64,000 bases of DNA, taken from contig CAZQAE010000018.1 in the NCBI GenBank assembly GCA_964591275.1, positions 1-64,000 of the forward strand, read 5' to 3'. Every line of letters begins with the position of its first letter. The stretch's first letter is position 1. This document shows positions 52,010-60,128 of this stretch, one piece after another. The notes below the pieces were generated by a model that was given only the letters and a program-made list of their open reading frames with translations, was not told the origin of the DNA and did not search any database. Source of the DNA: G963674685 sp964591275 (GTDB lineage Bacteria; Lernaellota; Lernaellaia; JACKCT01). The translations under genes were made by a program, and so were the position numbers.

Positions 52010-52899
52010 TGACATCCAGAATTTTGCTCAGCGCCGAAAATACCGTCATTGTGATCCCATGCGCCGGGGAGTTGCAGGCCGCGCAGGCCATCAATGCTGC
52101 TTTGGCGCAGGGCGAGCTGCATCGCGTCGTGTTGGCAGGCAAAAGACCTGAGGGCCTGCAAGCGCAGGAAAGGCTGACGATTTACGACACCGCCGCCGCT
52201 GTTCCGCCGGGGATGGCGCGCAACCTCGGCGTCAAGTGCGCCGGCCACGCCGATGTCTATATTTTTCTCGATGCGGATTGCGTGCCTCATCCCGGATGGC
52301 TCGATGCCATTCTTGCCAGAATGAACGAGGGTTTTGATCTTGTCGGAGGAGTGATCAGGCCCGAAGGGTGCGGGTACTTCTTCATGGCCGATCAGGCGAC
52401 AAGCTTTTTCGATCAGCTTGAAAATACGAAGGGAGGCCGGATCCCGACTCTGACGGCGACGAATCTGGCGGTGACCAGGACGATGTGGGACAAGGCGGGA
52501 CCCTTTCCCGAGGTTTCGATGGCCGGAGAAGACCTGGAATTTGTCATGCGTTGCCGTCGTGAAGGGGCGCAGCCCTGGCTCGAAAGCGCGGCTTGCGTCA
52601 CGCACCGGCCCGGCCCCATAGGATTTAGAAGAATGTGGCGACACGCGGGGCACTGGGGCAAAGACTCCATCCATGTCCGGAAAAAATATCCCGATCTCCT
52701 TTTGACGCCGAAGTGGATGATGAATCCATTCTTGCTGGCGATTGCGGCGCCGGTCATCGGAACCGTCTTCGCCTTTCACCAGTTGGCGCGCACGCCGCAC
52801 CCGTACAGACGCTTGCGCCTGTGGCCCGCCATGGCCATCGCAAAGACCGTCTGGTGCCTGGCCGCCGCAAAGTCCTTGTGGCTGGCAAAAAGTGATTAG
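52009..52899 (+). CDS. Family 2 glycosyltransferase
   Basis: A 296-residue GT-A fold glycosyltransferase. Its N terminus is short (TVIVIPCAGELQAAQ, a degenerate form of the nucleotide-binding strand), then VPPGMARNLGVKCAGHADVYIFLDADCVP with the metal-binding DAD motif, LTATNLAVTRTMWDKAGPF and the acceptor-site motif AGEDLEFVMRCRREG (the ED-type catalytic base). Two hydrophobic C-terminal helices (PFLLAIAAPVIGTVFAF and AIAKTVWCLAAAK) may anchor it at the membrane. The start ATG 52009 overlaps the preceding stop (TGATG), so it is translationally coupled to the GT-C gene; together they may build and transfer a glycan. Acceptor and donor are unknown. Confidence 0.85.
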   Translation: MTSRILLSAENTVIVIPCAGELQAAQAINAALAQGELHRVVLAGKRPEGLQAQERLTIYDTAAAVPPGMARNLGVKCAGHADVYIFLDADCVPHPGWLDAILARMNEGFDLVGGVIRPEGCGYFFMADQATSFFDQLENTKGGRIPTLTATNLAVTRTMWDKAGPFPEVSMAGEDLEFVMRCRREGAQPWLESAACVTHRPGPIGFRRMWRHAGHWGKDSIHVRKKYPDLLLTPKWMMNPFLLAIAAPVIGTVFAFHQLARTPHPYRRLRLWPAMAIAKTVWCLAAAKSLWLAKSD

Positions 52900-53262
52900 T
52901 GGTCAATGGAAAAATTGGCGCTAGGGCAAGGGAAAATATCAGCCAATTATTCGTGTAACCCCCTGTGAAGAAAATGCTGGATTTTAAGGGAGATACAGGC
53001 GCTCTCGCCTGTGTTCATCTTTTCCAATGACTTCACAGGAATGAGCGATGCGCAAAAAGGTTTAACTTAGCGCCATTCGTCAGTGGATAGTGATTTGCGA
53101 TGAGTGCGGGAGCGTCTTCTCCAGCGGCACTCAACCCCTAAAAGCGGACGAAGAGATCAGCGGCGAAGGAGCGCGCCCTGAGGGCAGTCGATCAGTGAAA
53201 CCCAAGGAGTTAGGTTCGGTATTAAAATTTTAGGAAATGTTGTTGTTGCTCTTAGCGGCGGA
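52900..53262. other. Intergenic with a short hairpin
   Basis: ACAGGCG-CTCT-CGCCTGT (52995-53012) is a perfect seven-pair hairpin. The rest holds no recognisable gene; several GC-rich palindromic words occur (for instance around 53170) but no RNA family is recognised. Confidence 0.5.
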
Positions 53263-53811
53263 TTATGGTTTTTCTACAACCGCGTTCAGGAACCTATCCA
53301 GTCTTTTCGCTTCATTGACTTCGAGGTCTAGAAATTGCATTCCAATAAATTGGTTTGTGGTTTCGGGCTGGAAGTGCATAACCTTTCCCGTCCACGCAGC
53401 GCCGGCAAGTTTTCCATGACTGACCTGCAAATCGACATCGAAGTCATGAGAAGGAATGGACAGAGGCTTATCGTCAGCCACCCTGATTTTTGCGCCGCCA
53501 CGGGAAACATTACTCAAATGCCCCTGATAGGGCCCGAAAGTCTTTCCGTTGATGAACTTGAAACTCACTTCGTCTTTAACAGATACGCGTTCATCCGTGC
53601 GCCGCATGGGCGTATCTTCGTTGAGCAGGTCCATTGGGATCTTGTGTCTGACCATAAACGAGTGTAGTTGCCCGGCGCTGATGCGACGCTCGTTGCTGAA
53701 AGGGAGCTTGAATCCGCCGATTTTTCCATCATCAAACCATTTGATAACGGTGTTGATGTTCACACCTATCAGGCGGGCAACCTCTCCGGTCGTATAGACT
53801 TTTTTTGCCAT
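53263..53811 (-). CDS. MerR/excisionase-type HTH and PilZ fusion protein
   Basis: A 182-residue cytoplasmic protein with two parts. Residues 1-52 are a MerR/excisionase-like winged helix: VYTTGEVARLIGVNINTVIKWFDDGKI then PFSNERRISAGQLHSFM; in short, TTGEVARLIGVN, TVIKWFDDGKI and ERRISAGQL. After a linker, residues about 68-178 form a PilZ domain with the cyclic-di-GMP motifs RRTDER (RxxxR) and NVSRGGAK (DxSxxG-type, with Asn). It could couple cyclic di-GMP to DNA binding. The start at 53811 begins directly with the HTH; no other starts are needed. It sits upstream of an unrelated small membrane gene on the same strand. Confidence 0.85.
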   Translation of the reverse strand: MAKKVYTTGEVARLIGVNINTVIKWFDDGKIGGFKLPFSNERRISAGQLHSFMVRHKIPMDLLNEDTPMRRTDERVSVKDEVSFKFINGKTFGPYQGHLSNVSRGGAKIRVADDKPLSIPSHDFDVDLQVSHGKLAGAAWTGKVMHFQPETTNQFIGMQFLDLEVNEAKRLDRFLNAVVEKP

Positions 53812-53900
53812 CCAGAATTCACCCTGCTTTCAATACTATTATTTGCTCGATTCTTTCCTCACGCCATATTTAACCATATTCCCCTGTTATTAACAAGGAC

Positions 53901-54227
53901 TTATTGCGAAATAAGCAATAAGATGAAAAATATCCCAACAAAGAAATATGCAGCCACCGAAAAGGAGACAAGATGGGATGCGGCGCTTTCTTTCCCCATA
54001 GGGATAATGAAGCCGTTCGTCTCCAGTTTTGTCTCATTTTCCTCGGCGATCTTTAATCCCAATTTGACGGCGCATAGATCATCGTTGTCTTCGCAGTATA
54101 CGATTTTGTTTTTAATGAATTTATTGAAATGTCTCGACTTGTGCACCAGTTCCTTGTCCTCGAGCCGAGTGACCTGTAGCTGCCCCAATTCGTTAACGAT
54201 GATTCGGTGCGTGTATTGGTTCGACAT
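53901..54227 (-). CDS. Small protein with C-terminal membrane anchor, unknown function
   Basis: A 108-residue protein: a soluble N-terminal part (SNQYTHRIIVNELGQLQVTRL, VYCEDNDDLCAVKLGLKIAEENE) and one C-terminal hydrophobic helix (FSVAAYFFVGIFFILLLISQ) that would anchor it in a membrane with the N terminus cytoplasmic. I recognise no family. AAGGAG lies about twelve bases before the chosen ATG (54227), somewhat far; an ATG at 54263 is in frame and an alternative. It is 89 bases upstream of the HTH-PilZ gene on the same strand and may be co-transcribed with it. Confidence 0.55.
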   Translation of the reverse strand: MSNQYTHRIIVNELGQLQVTRLEDKELVHKSRHFNKFIKNKIVYCEDNDDLCAVKLGLKIAEENETKLETNGFIIPMGKESAASHLVSFSVAAYFFVGIFFILLLISQ

Positions 54228-54674
54228 TGCTGCTTCATTTCTCCTTATCAAATATGCGCCCAATCACTCAATTCGTGTCCAAAAGCTGAAAAGAAACCCT
54301 GATTTTCGCTGTTCCTTTCTTCCTCCGCTCGACGGATCCTGAAATGAAGTGAAACAAAGATCGGATCGAATTCCATCACTAGTCCCTTTTACTTCTTTTA
54401 TTTCCTCGCGTAAAGCTTTTTTTCAAATTATTTTCTTTTTTTGTGCAATTATTCCCAATAGATGAAATATCCCTAGAATAGAAAATTTGATTAATTAAAT
54501 ATATTATTTAATTTATAATAATTTGATATTAGGTTTTTAATTTATAAACGATTGATATTATTAGTAATTAATTTCATATTTCTCTCAAAATTATCCGGCA
54601 GAAAATTTAGTCAGCTTTCTTACATTGCGATTGCAAATCAATTAATTTGCCTGCTTCTTTTATTTCTTTTCCCC
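54228..54674. other. AT-rich stretch without a gene
   Basis: Roughly 54410-54620 is strikingly AT-rich (runs such as TTAATTAAATATATTATTTAA) compared with the rest of the window. No open frame of note. It sits just upstream of a strong promoter and could be foreign DNA, a UP-element-rich region, or binding DNA for a nucleoid protein. Confidence 0.5.
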
Positions 54675-54703
54675 TTGACATTGCCTTTAGCCCTTGCTAT
54701 CCT
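54675..54703 (+). promoter_or_regulatory. Strong sigma-70-like promoter upstream of a small ORF
   Basis: TTGACA (54675-54680) and TATCCT (54698-54703) with a 17-base spacer. The minus-35 is a perfect consensus. Predicted transcript start is near 54710, some 110 bases upstream of the small ORF. Confidence 0.6.
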
Positions 54704-54820
54704 AATGCTTCGTAAACACTGAATTACGATTTATCTGACGCTGTTCATGGATTGAATTTCGATGGGAAAGGGAATTCGAACCAGGTTTTGAAAAAGCCAA
54801 AATCCTAAGGGGGAAAAAGG

Positions 54821-54907
54821 ATGGCTGGACAAGAACTCCTAATCAATGCTTCGCTGGCTTCGGTTCTGTGCGTGACGCTGGTTTATCTAACTCACTTCTG
54901 GAAGTGA
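54821..54907 (+). CDS. 28-residue single-span membrane peptide
   Basis: The ORF encodes MAGQELLINASLASVLCV and then TLVYLTHFWK, one hydrophobic helix with few charges, ending in TGA. It has an excellent ribosome site, AAGGGGG, seven bases before ATG, and lies 110 bases downstream of the promoter at 54675, so it is probably translated. Its size and composition recall small subunit-like membrane peptides (for example KdpF- or CydX-type in size only); there is no partner gene beside it. It may also be a leader peptide whose translation affects the hairpin at 55216 before the BPI-like lipoprotein. Function unknown. Confidence 0.55.
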   Translation: MAGQELLINASLASVLCVTLVYLTHFWK

Positions 54908-55182
54908 CCTTGGTCTTAAAGGTGAAGCATTGATCCGTTTTGCAGGAAATTTCTCTGTCGTTTTGAGCGGGCGAACATCGACCCGCTACTCCCTTCCAGT
55001 TTAAAATACTCTTCACAGAATCTAAATACCTTAAAACTGTCGGCGCGCCATCCTTATCGCTCTATCAAAGTGCTCCTTGCGCCGGCATGACCGCGACGTC
55101 AACGGTGCGGAAACTGCGCCTCCCCAACTGGCTGAGATTCTGACCGCTCACCATTGCTTGACTGCCACCCATGTTTTTTTAT
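54908..55182. other. Leader or intergenic DNA
   Basis: No ORF recognised. AGCGGG...CCCGCT near 54966-54988 can form a six-pair hairpin. The stretch connects the small ORF to the promoter and hairpin before the lipoprotein at 55272. Confidence 0.4.
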
Positions 55183-55212
55183 TTGACAGCGATTCACAGC
55201 AAAAGATACAAT
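55183..55212 (+). promoter_or_regulatory. Promoter of the BPI-like lipoprotein gene
   Basis: TTGACA (55183-55188) and TACAAT (55207-55212), spacer 18 bases. Predicted transcription start is near 55219, which falls at the beginning of the hairpin described next. Confidence 0.55.
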
Positions 55213-55215
55213 TAA

Positions 55216-55244
55216 GGATGGCTGGTTGAGCCATCCGATTTTTT
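55216..55244 (+). terminator. Terminator-like hairpin in the leader of the lipoprotein gene
   Basis: GGATGGCT-GGTTG-AGCCATCC is a perfect eight-pair hairpin followed by GA and six T residues, the form of a rho-independent terminator. It lies 28 bases before the lipoprotein start. It could end transcripts arriving from the small ORF upstream, or act as an attenuator for read-through into the lipoprotein gene. Confidence 0.6.
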
Positions 55245-55271
55245 CCCCTCGGGGCCGCTTGGAGAGAATAA

Positions 55272-58200
55272 ATGTATAAGATTAGCCTTTCGATTGTCTG
55301 TGTTTTGTTGATGGCGCTTATTCTGTCCGTATCACTGTCGGCCTGCGGCGATGATGACGATGAGACTGTTCGCCCCAGTTATTTCCCTGACAGCGACGAC
55401 GACGACGATTTTTTCCCCGGCAACGACGATGCTGACGACGACACCGATGATGATGACACCGATGATGATGACACCGATGATGATACCGACGATGATACTG
55501 ATGACGACACGGAACCCGATGAACTGACCGTTATCATCAACACGCCCACCGATGGAGCGCGAATCGCCGGAGTTGACCTTCCAGTGCAGGCGGACACTTG
55601 GTTCGCCGAGTCTGGACAAAGCGTCGTGACGATCATCGGCGTCGGTAATGAACCGGTGGAGAAGCTTGATATCACGGTTAATTTCGCCATGACGACAAAC
55701 GGCATCTCAGGTTCATTAGTGGACATGGAAGCTGGAACTTACTCTCTGGAAATCACCGTAAAGGACACCGATGAAAATTCCGCTCAGGATTCCGCATCCT
55801 TTGAAATCACGGAGGAAGCCGGCGAGATTCAAATCACGGAGCCGGTTCAGGGAGGCCTGTATGCTTATCGTCAGGTGGCCGTGCTGGCGGCTTATTCCGA
55901 CGAGGTTGATCAAAGCTCGATCGTTGTGATGGTCGATGAAACCAACCATACAGCGGATGTGAATATCCAAAGCGGCGTGATCAGCGGAACGCTTTCCGGG
56001 ATGGAGGCCGGGTCTCACACCCTGCATATCCGGGGAGCGTTGGCAGACGCCGACCAGAGGGCCGATGAGTTCGTCGACGCTTACAGTTTTTTCAAGATAG
56101 AGTTGCTGGACACGCATATAGAAATCGAACTGGACCACGACACAATTTCCGTGGGCGAGATGGTCAATGTTGATTATCGCGTTGTGGATGAAGACGGCAA
56201 CGACCAGACTGACGGCGCTGTCATAGACTGGGACGTTTCGCCCCCAACCGGCGTCGTTATCGATACAGAGGCGCAAACGCTTACCTTTGAACGAGACGGG
56301 ATGTTTGAGCTGATCCTATACACGATTTTGGACGGCGTGCCCGCTGAGGGCCATGCCTACGTGTGGGTCACGGCCAATCCGCCGGGCCGCGTGGAGATTG
56401 TGCTGGGATCAAACACCATCACCGCAGGCGATCAAACCACGGCGCAATCGACGGTTTACGACGAAGATGACAATCCGATATGGGCCATTGTCAACTATTC
56501 GGCCTGGCCCGGCCTGGGTGTTGAGATTGAGCAGGGGCAACCCGCCTACATCACAGCCACCCGCGCCGGAGAAATTGTCATTCGCGCAACCGTGCAGGGA
56601 ACGTCCACGTACGCTGAAGCGGTGTTGACCGTGGTTCCGGGCATTCCCTTCGAGATGGAACTAACGCTATCGGATACGGTTATCAACGAAAATGAATTTA
56701 CCCGCCCGGTTTACGTGGTCGTAGACGAGTACGGGAATCTCATTGAAGAGATAGACGCCACTTTCTCCATCGGCACGGGCATTGAAGGCGATGATTGGGA
56801 CTTCGACCTTCCCGACCCCGGATTGATCACCTTTTATCACCAGGGATATTATCGAATCAACGCGACCGCCGAAGCGCCCTATATCGGCGTCAACGATTTC
56901 GCTTACGTGCATGTGATGGATGTTACGCCGCCGCAGATCGAGCTATGGACGCCGGATCGCGGCTTGTGGGTTAACGATCCGCAAGTCTATATCTCCGGAA
57001 TTGTCAACGGGTGCAATCCGGTGGCCGACCGCATTTGGTATACGGGCGAGGACAGCGACCGTCCCGTGGCGTCCGACTGCACTTTCGAGCACAACTACGC
57101 GATGGTTGACGGCCTCAATATTGTGGAAATCATTGTGAGCGAAGGATCGGGCAATACTTCCAAAGCCGCCTTCAGCCGAATGAAGGGACCAAAGAATCCC
57201 GACGACGAATTGATTGAAGACGGTCTTCGACTGCGCATTAACGAATCCGGCTTCACGCAGTTCATCGACATCATCATGCCGGTCATCAACGACTACCTGG
57301 AGCAAATCCCGGAGATGGTCTATCAGATGAATCCGCTCTTTGACGAAGAAATTTCGCTCTGGGGAGTGGAAATGGCCAGCGCCCGCGCTGATCTGACCGA
57401 CATAACTTTCGGCGATCCCTGGTTTACGCTCGACAGCGTGCAGGATGTGGGCGTGACAATGGACGCGGGAATCGCGGACATCAATTTGGAGTTTCGCGTC
57501 ACTGGCCGGATCCTGGGCATCAGTTATTCTGTCTCCGGCTCCTTGAGCTATGAGTCGGTCGGCCTCACGGCCCGGACGGATATTTTCGTTGACGAAAACG
57601 ATGTTTTCACCATTGACCTGTACGATATATCGATGAACACAACCGGCTTCAATTTCGATATCGAGGGCTTCCCGGATGAACTCGAAGACTGGTTTGCCGA
57701 CGATATAGGAAACCTCATTGAAGGCATTATCGAGGACGCATTGGTCTCAACCGTCCCTCCGGTTCTGGAGGATCTGCTGAATCAGATACCGCAGGACTTC
57801 GATTTAGACATCGACGGAATCCCCTTCAATGTGAAGTATGAAATCAACCGGATTTTGTGGGACGACGCGGGCGGATCATTCTACATGAATACCGGCATGT
57901 TGACGGAGTATCTGAGTCCGCTGGTCACAGATTTCGAAGGCTCTTTGAGCAATCCCGGCACGCCGCCGAGTCACGCGGAAGTGGGGCAGTACATCCCCGG
58001 CACGCAGAATCCCTACGGCTTCGGCGTTGTGCTTGATGACGACTTCTTCAATCAGGCCCTCTACATGCTCTACAAGTCCGGCCTGATTTCGCAGGATTTC
58101 ACCGGATTGGCGAATACGAGCGACCTGCTGATCCAACTCGCCTTCCCCGGGCTGAACGCCGCCTATCCGGGAACGGTCAACGCCAACTTGAGACCGATGC

Positions 58201-58643
58201 TGCCGCCGGTGATCATTGTCGCGCCGTCGGCTCGAAGCACAGACGGAGCGATTCCCGTCGAAATTCAGATAGGCGATTTAATCGTTAACATGATGGTCGA
58301 TGGAGCCGACGGAGAAAAACCCTTTATTGAGATGGCGGTGAGCATAAAGCTCCCGGCGGATATGGACGTGCTCTTCCCCGACAATGTCTTTGTTTTCGAT
58401 TTCGGCGATCCGGTAATATCGATCTATACAATCTCCGAGCCACTGATCGATTTTGAAAACAACAACCTGTTTGAAGAAATTGCGCCGCTCATTGTGGAAT
58501 TGTTGACGCCTTATCTCGGCGAGCTTTTGGGCGGCATACCGATTCCGACTTTCGGCGGATACAGCCTGAACATTCTGGATGAGAGGATCATGGGATCAAG
58601 TAACGATTTTGTCGCCCTCTTCGCCGACCTGGACATCGAGTGA
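55272..58643 (+). CDS. Large lipoprotein: Asp-rich tether, Ig-like domains and C-terminal BPI/LBP-like (TULIP) domain
   Basis: A 1123-residue secreted lipoprotein. Signal peptide and lipobox Cys25 (LSAC), then an Asp-rich tether to about residue 82 with regular DDTDDD units. Residues about 85-640 form several Ig-like or cadherin-like beta domains (LTVIINTPTDGARIAG, VEIVLGSNTITAGDQTTAQST, PPQIELWTPDRG). From about 640 the sequence changes to LRLRINESGFTQFIDIIMPVINDYLEQIPEMV, an amphipathic start as in BPI/LBP proteins, and ends with IVELLTPYLGELLGGIPIPTFGGYSLN, closely recalling the C-terminal lobe of BPI (the GxPLP-type segment); NANLRPMLPPVIIVAP in between also fits. I infer a two-lobed lipid-binding TULIP fold. 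The start has GGAGAG upstream. Promoter and a hairpin precede it. Confidence 0.7.
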   Translation: MYKISLSIVCVLLMALILSVSLSACGDDDDETVRPSYFPDSDDDDDFFPGNDDADDDTDDDDTDDDDTDDDTDDDTDDDTEPDELTVIINTPTDGARIAGVDLPVQADTWFAESGQSVVTIIGVGNEPVEKLDITVNFAMTTNGISGSLVDMEAGTYSLEITVKDTDENSAQDSASFEITEEAGEIQITEPVQGGLYAYRQVAVLAAYSDEVDQSSIVVMVDETNHTADVNIQSGVISGTLSGMEAGSHTLHIRGALADADQRADEFVDAYSFFKIELLDTHIEIELDHDTISVGEMVNVDYRVVDEDGNDQTDGAVIDWDVSPPTGVVIDTEAQTLTFERDGMFELILYTILDGVPAEGHAYVWVTANPPGRVEIVLGSNTITAGDQTTAQSTVYDEDDNPIWAIVNYSAWPGLGVEIEQGQPAYITATRAGEIVIRATVQGTSTYAEAVLTVVPGIPFEMELTLSDTVINENEFTRPVYVVVDEYGNLIEEIDATFSIGTGIEGDDWDFDLPDPGLITFYHQGYYRINATAEAPYIGVNDFAYVHVMDVTPPQIELWTPDRGLWVNDPQVYISGIVNGCNPVADRIWYTGEDSDRPVASDCTFEHNYAMVDGLNIVEIIVSEGSGNTSKAAFSRMKGPKNPDDELIEDGLRLRINESGFTQFIDIIMPVINDYLEQIPEMVYQMNPLFDEEISLWGVEMASARADLTDITFGDPWFTLDSVQDVGVTMDAGIADINLEFRVTGRILGISYSVSGSLSYESVGLTARTDIFVDENDVFTIDLYDISMNTTGFNFDIEGFPDELEDWFADDIGNLIEGIIEDALVSTVPPVLEDLLNQIPQDFDLDIDGIPFNVKYEINRILWDDAGGSFYMNTGMLTEYLSPLVTDFEGSLSNPGTPPSHAEVGQYIPGTQNPYGFGVVLDDDFFNQALYMLYKSGLISQDFTGLANTSDLLIQLAFPGLNAAYPGTVNANLRPMLPPVIIVAPSARSTDGAIPVEIQIGDLIVNMMVDGADGEKPFIEMAVSIKLPADMDVLFPDNVFVFDFGDPVISIYTISEPLIDFENNNLFEEIAPLIVELLTPYLGELLGGIPIPTFGGYSLNILDERIMGSSNDFVALFADLDIE

Positions 58644-58674
58644 TGCAAAAGCTGTCATGGATAAACACTAAAGA

Positions 58675-58703
58675 TTGAAAACTCGGGCGGCGGCGTGTAT
58701 GAT
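58675..58703 (+). promoter_or_regulatory. Promoter of the lipoprotein gene at 58772
   Basis: TTGAAA (58675-58680) and TATGAT (58698-58703) with a 17-base spacer, close to sigma-70 consensus. The predicted start lies near 58710, 62 bases upstream of the gene's ATG. Confidence 0.65.
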
Positions 58704-58771
58704 TGGCACGCCGTCGAAACCGTATTGAAAGGTTTAAATACGCCACAGATTCTCCCAAGGAGGTTTTGCTG

Positions 58772-59381
58772 ATGAAATTGTGGAAAGTGTCTTGTATTAT
58801 TGTCTGCCTTGTCATGGTCGCAGGCCTCTATGCGGCATGTGGGGGGGGGAATCTCCCGACCGGCGCCGATCTTCTAAAATTGGAGATGCCGGAATATCCC
58901 ACGATTATGCTCAAGCACAAAGTGCTCAGGGTTTGGAAAGAGTCCAATGACCCCAATGGCATGGGAGCTGAAATTCCCTAAACTGGTTGGGATTAAGCTA
59001 AGCGGAAANNNNNNNNNNGAAATTCTCCTGAAAGAAAACCTTGAAGAAACGAAGCCCGAAACCATCATTGCTTTCCTGCAGGGACGCGGCAGAAAAAACA
59101 ACCGGAATCCGGTGGTTGTCCGTGTTTTTACCAGCGAGCAAGCCTGGCAGGAAGAAAAGGACGAGGCGTGGGGTGAAGCTTACGACACTGGATACCTGGC
59201 TTATTATAAGCGGGTCAAGGACGGCGATCACTTCATTCGGTGGATGCAAAAATCCGGTCCCTATGCTCCCCTTCACGGAAAGATGGTTGACTTCAACAAA
59301 GCGCCTGAACCGGAAGTTCCCGGAGAAGAACCAAAAGTCGAGATGCCCAAAGAACCGGAGCTTCCCGCCGTTTTGGAGTAG
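58772..59381 (+). pseudogene. Small lipoprotein broken by a frameshift next to a 10-N gap
   Basis: The first frame from ATG 58772 gives a signal peptide and lipobox (Cys23, followed by Gly residues), then LKLEMPEYPTIMLKHKVLRVWKESNDP and stops at TAA 58979. The other frame continues KFPKLVGIKLSG, ten N (59009-59018), EILLKENLEETKPETII, NPVVVRVFTSEQAW and a Pro/Glu-rich tail to 59381. One extra C in CCC (58976-58978) explains the break: without it the sequence reads AEIPKLVGIKLSG. Because an assembly gap lies 31 bases on, an assembly error is likely and the gene probably intact. AAGGAGG stands seven bases upstream of ATG. Function unknown. A strong terminator follows at 59403. Confidence 0.75.
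59009..59018. other. Assembly gap of ten N
   Basis: Ten undetermined bases within the lipoprotein gene. They mark a scaffold join or masked low-quality position. Confidence 0.95.
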
Positions 59382-59402
59382 CCCGACACATTATCGCTTA
59401 TA

Positions 59403-59444
59403 AAAAACGACCACGGGAGTTCGTCCCGGCGGTCGTTTTTTTTT
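59403..59444 (+). terminator. Rho-independent terminator after the 58772 lipoprotein
   Basis: AACGACC (59406-59412) pairs with GGTCGTT (59431-59437), with an inner stem CGGGA/TCCCG around GTTCG, followed by nine T (59436-59444). A strong intrinsic terminator shape, 22 bases beyond the stop. Confidence 0.92.
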
Positions 59445-59747
59445 TAGACTCTGATAGAAATAATAACTCGTCATCATTTCGTGTTAAATAAATTGTGTCT
59501 CTGACGGGACGGGTTGAGCCAGTGGCCAACCTTGTCATGCGGACACGCATACCCCTTCAAGCCTTAAAAATTCTGAATGAAAAGACCCTGAACCTTACTC
59601 GGATATAATTTTTATTTTAAGAATTTAGATCTTCGCTTGGCCAAACAAGGCCTGGAGAGACCTGTTCGGGCGCAAGAAAAAGAATCGGCCATCAGGACCG
59701 ATCCTTTTTTTTATCCGCGGCATGCGTTCCACGAAAAAATTGAAACG
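59445..59747. other. Intergenic between two convergent units
   Basis: Holds the rplS terminator at 59677-59712 and no gene that I can support. Confidence 0.5.
59677..59712 (-). terminator. Terminator after rplS
   Basis: On the minus strand GGATCGGTCC and GGCCGATTC form a stem of about nine pairs with a short loop, followed by TTTTTCTT. The plus strand shows GATCC then eight T, so it may act in both directions. It lies 36-71 bases beyond the rplS stop. Confidence 0.75.
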
Positions 59748-60101
59748 CTAAATTTTCTGGCGCTTCTTTTCGGGAATGCGGGCGGCCTTGCCGGAGAGAT
59801 CGCGCAGATAGTACAACTTCGCCCGACGCACTTGGCCCTGTCGAACCAATTCCACCTTGGCGATATTGGGCGAAAAATAAGGGAAAATGCGTTCAACGCC
59901 GATGCCGTAGCTGACTTTGCGGACCGTAAAGGAACCGCGGTCGCCGCGATGGCGTATTCTGATAACCGCGCCTTCAAATACCTGGATGCGAGTTTTCTCG
60001 CCTTCCGTAATTTTGACGTGGACCCGAACGGTGTCGCCGGGTTTGAAATCCGGATGCCCCGGATTCGCGGTCTCTCTTTCCATTTGCTCAATAATATTCA
60101 T
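59748..60101 (-). CDS. rplS: 50S ribosomal protein L19
   Basis: A 117-residue ribosomal protein at the interface of the two subunits. Recognised by PDFKPGDTVRVHVKITEG, RIQVFEGAVIRIRHRGDRGSFTVRKVSYGIGVERIFP in pieces FEGAVIRIR, SFTVRKVSYG, GVERIFPYFSPNI, and the tail RRAKLYYLRDLSGKAARI. Length is normal. It stands alone, without trmD or rimM, which often accompany it; the strong promoter at 60129-60157 and the palindrome just before the start show it is a separate unit. The opposite-strand frames are shadows. Confidence 0.97.
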   Translation of the reverse strand: MNIIEQMERETANPGHPDFKPGDTVRVHVKITEGEKTRIQVFEGAVIRIRHRGDRGSFTVRKVSYGIGVERIFPYFSPNIAKVELVRQGQVRRAKLYYLRDLSGKAARIPEKKRQKI

Positions 60102-60108
60102 AGCTCTT

Positions 60109-60127
60109 GGCTCCTCGCTAAGGAGCC
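60109..60127 (-). promoter_or_regulatory. Palindrome covering the rplS ribosome-binding site
   Basis: On the minus strand GGCTCCT-TAGCG-AGGAGCC is a perfect seven-pair inverted repeat; the right arm contains AGGAG, the likely ribosome site, nine bases before ATG. If present in the RNA it would hide that site. However, the predicted start near 60122 would remove most of the left arm, so a DNA operator is an equal possibility. Confidence 0.5.
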
Positions 60128-60128
60128 G

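Noticed and set aside
52980..53260. A possible structured RNA between the GT2 and PilZ genes
   Set aside because: Apart from one short hairpin I could not find a consistent fold or family, and no promoter is clear.
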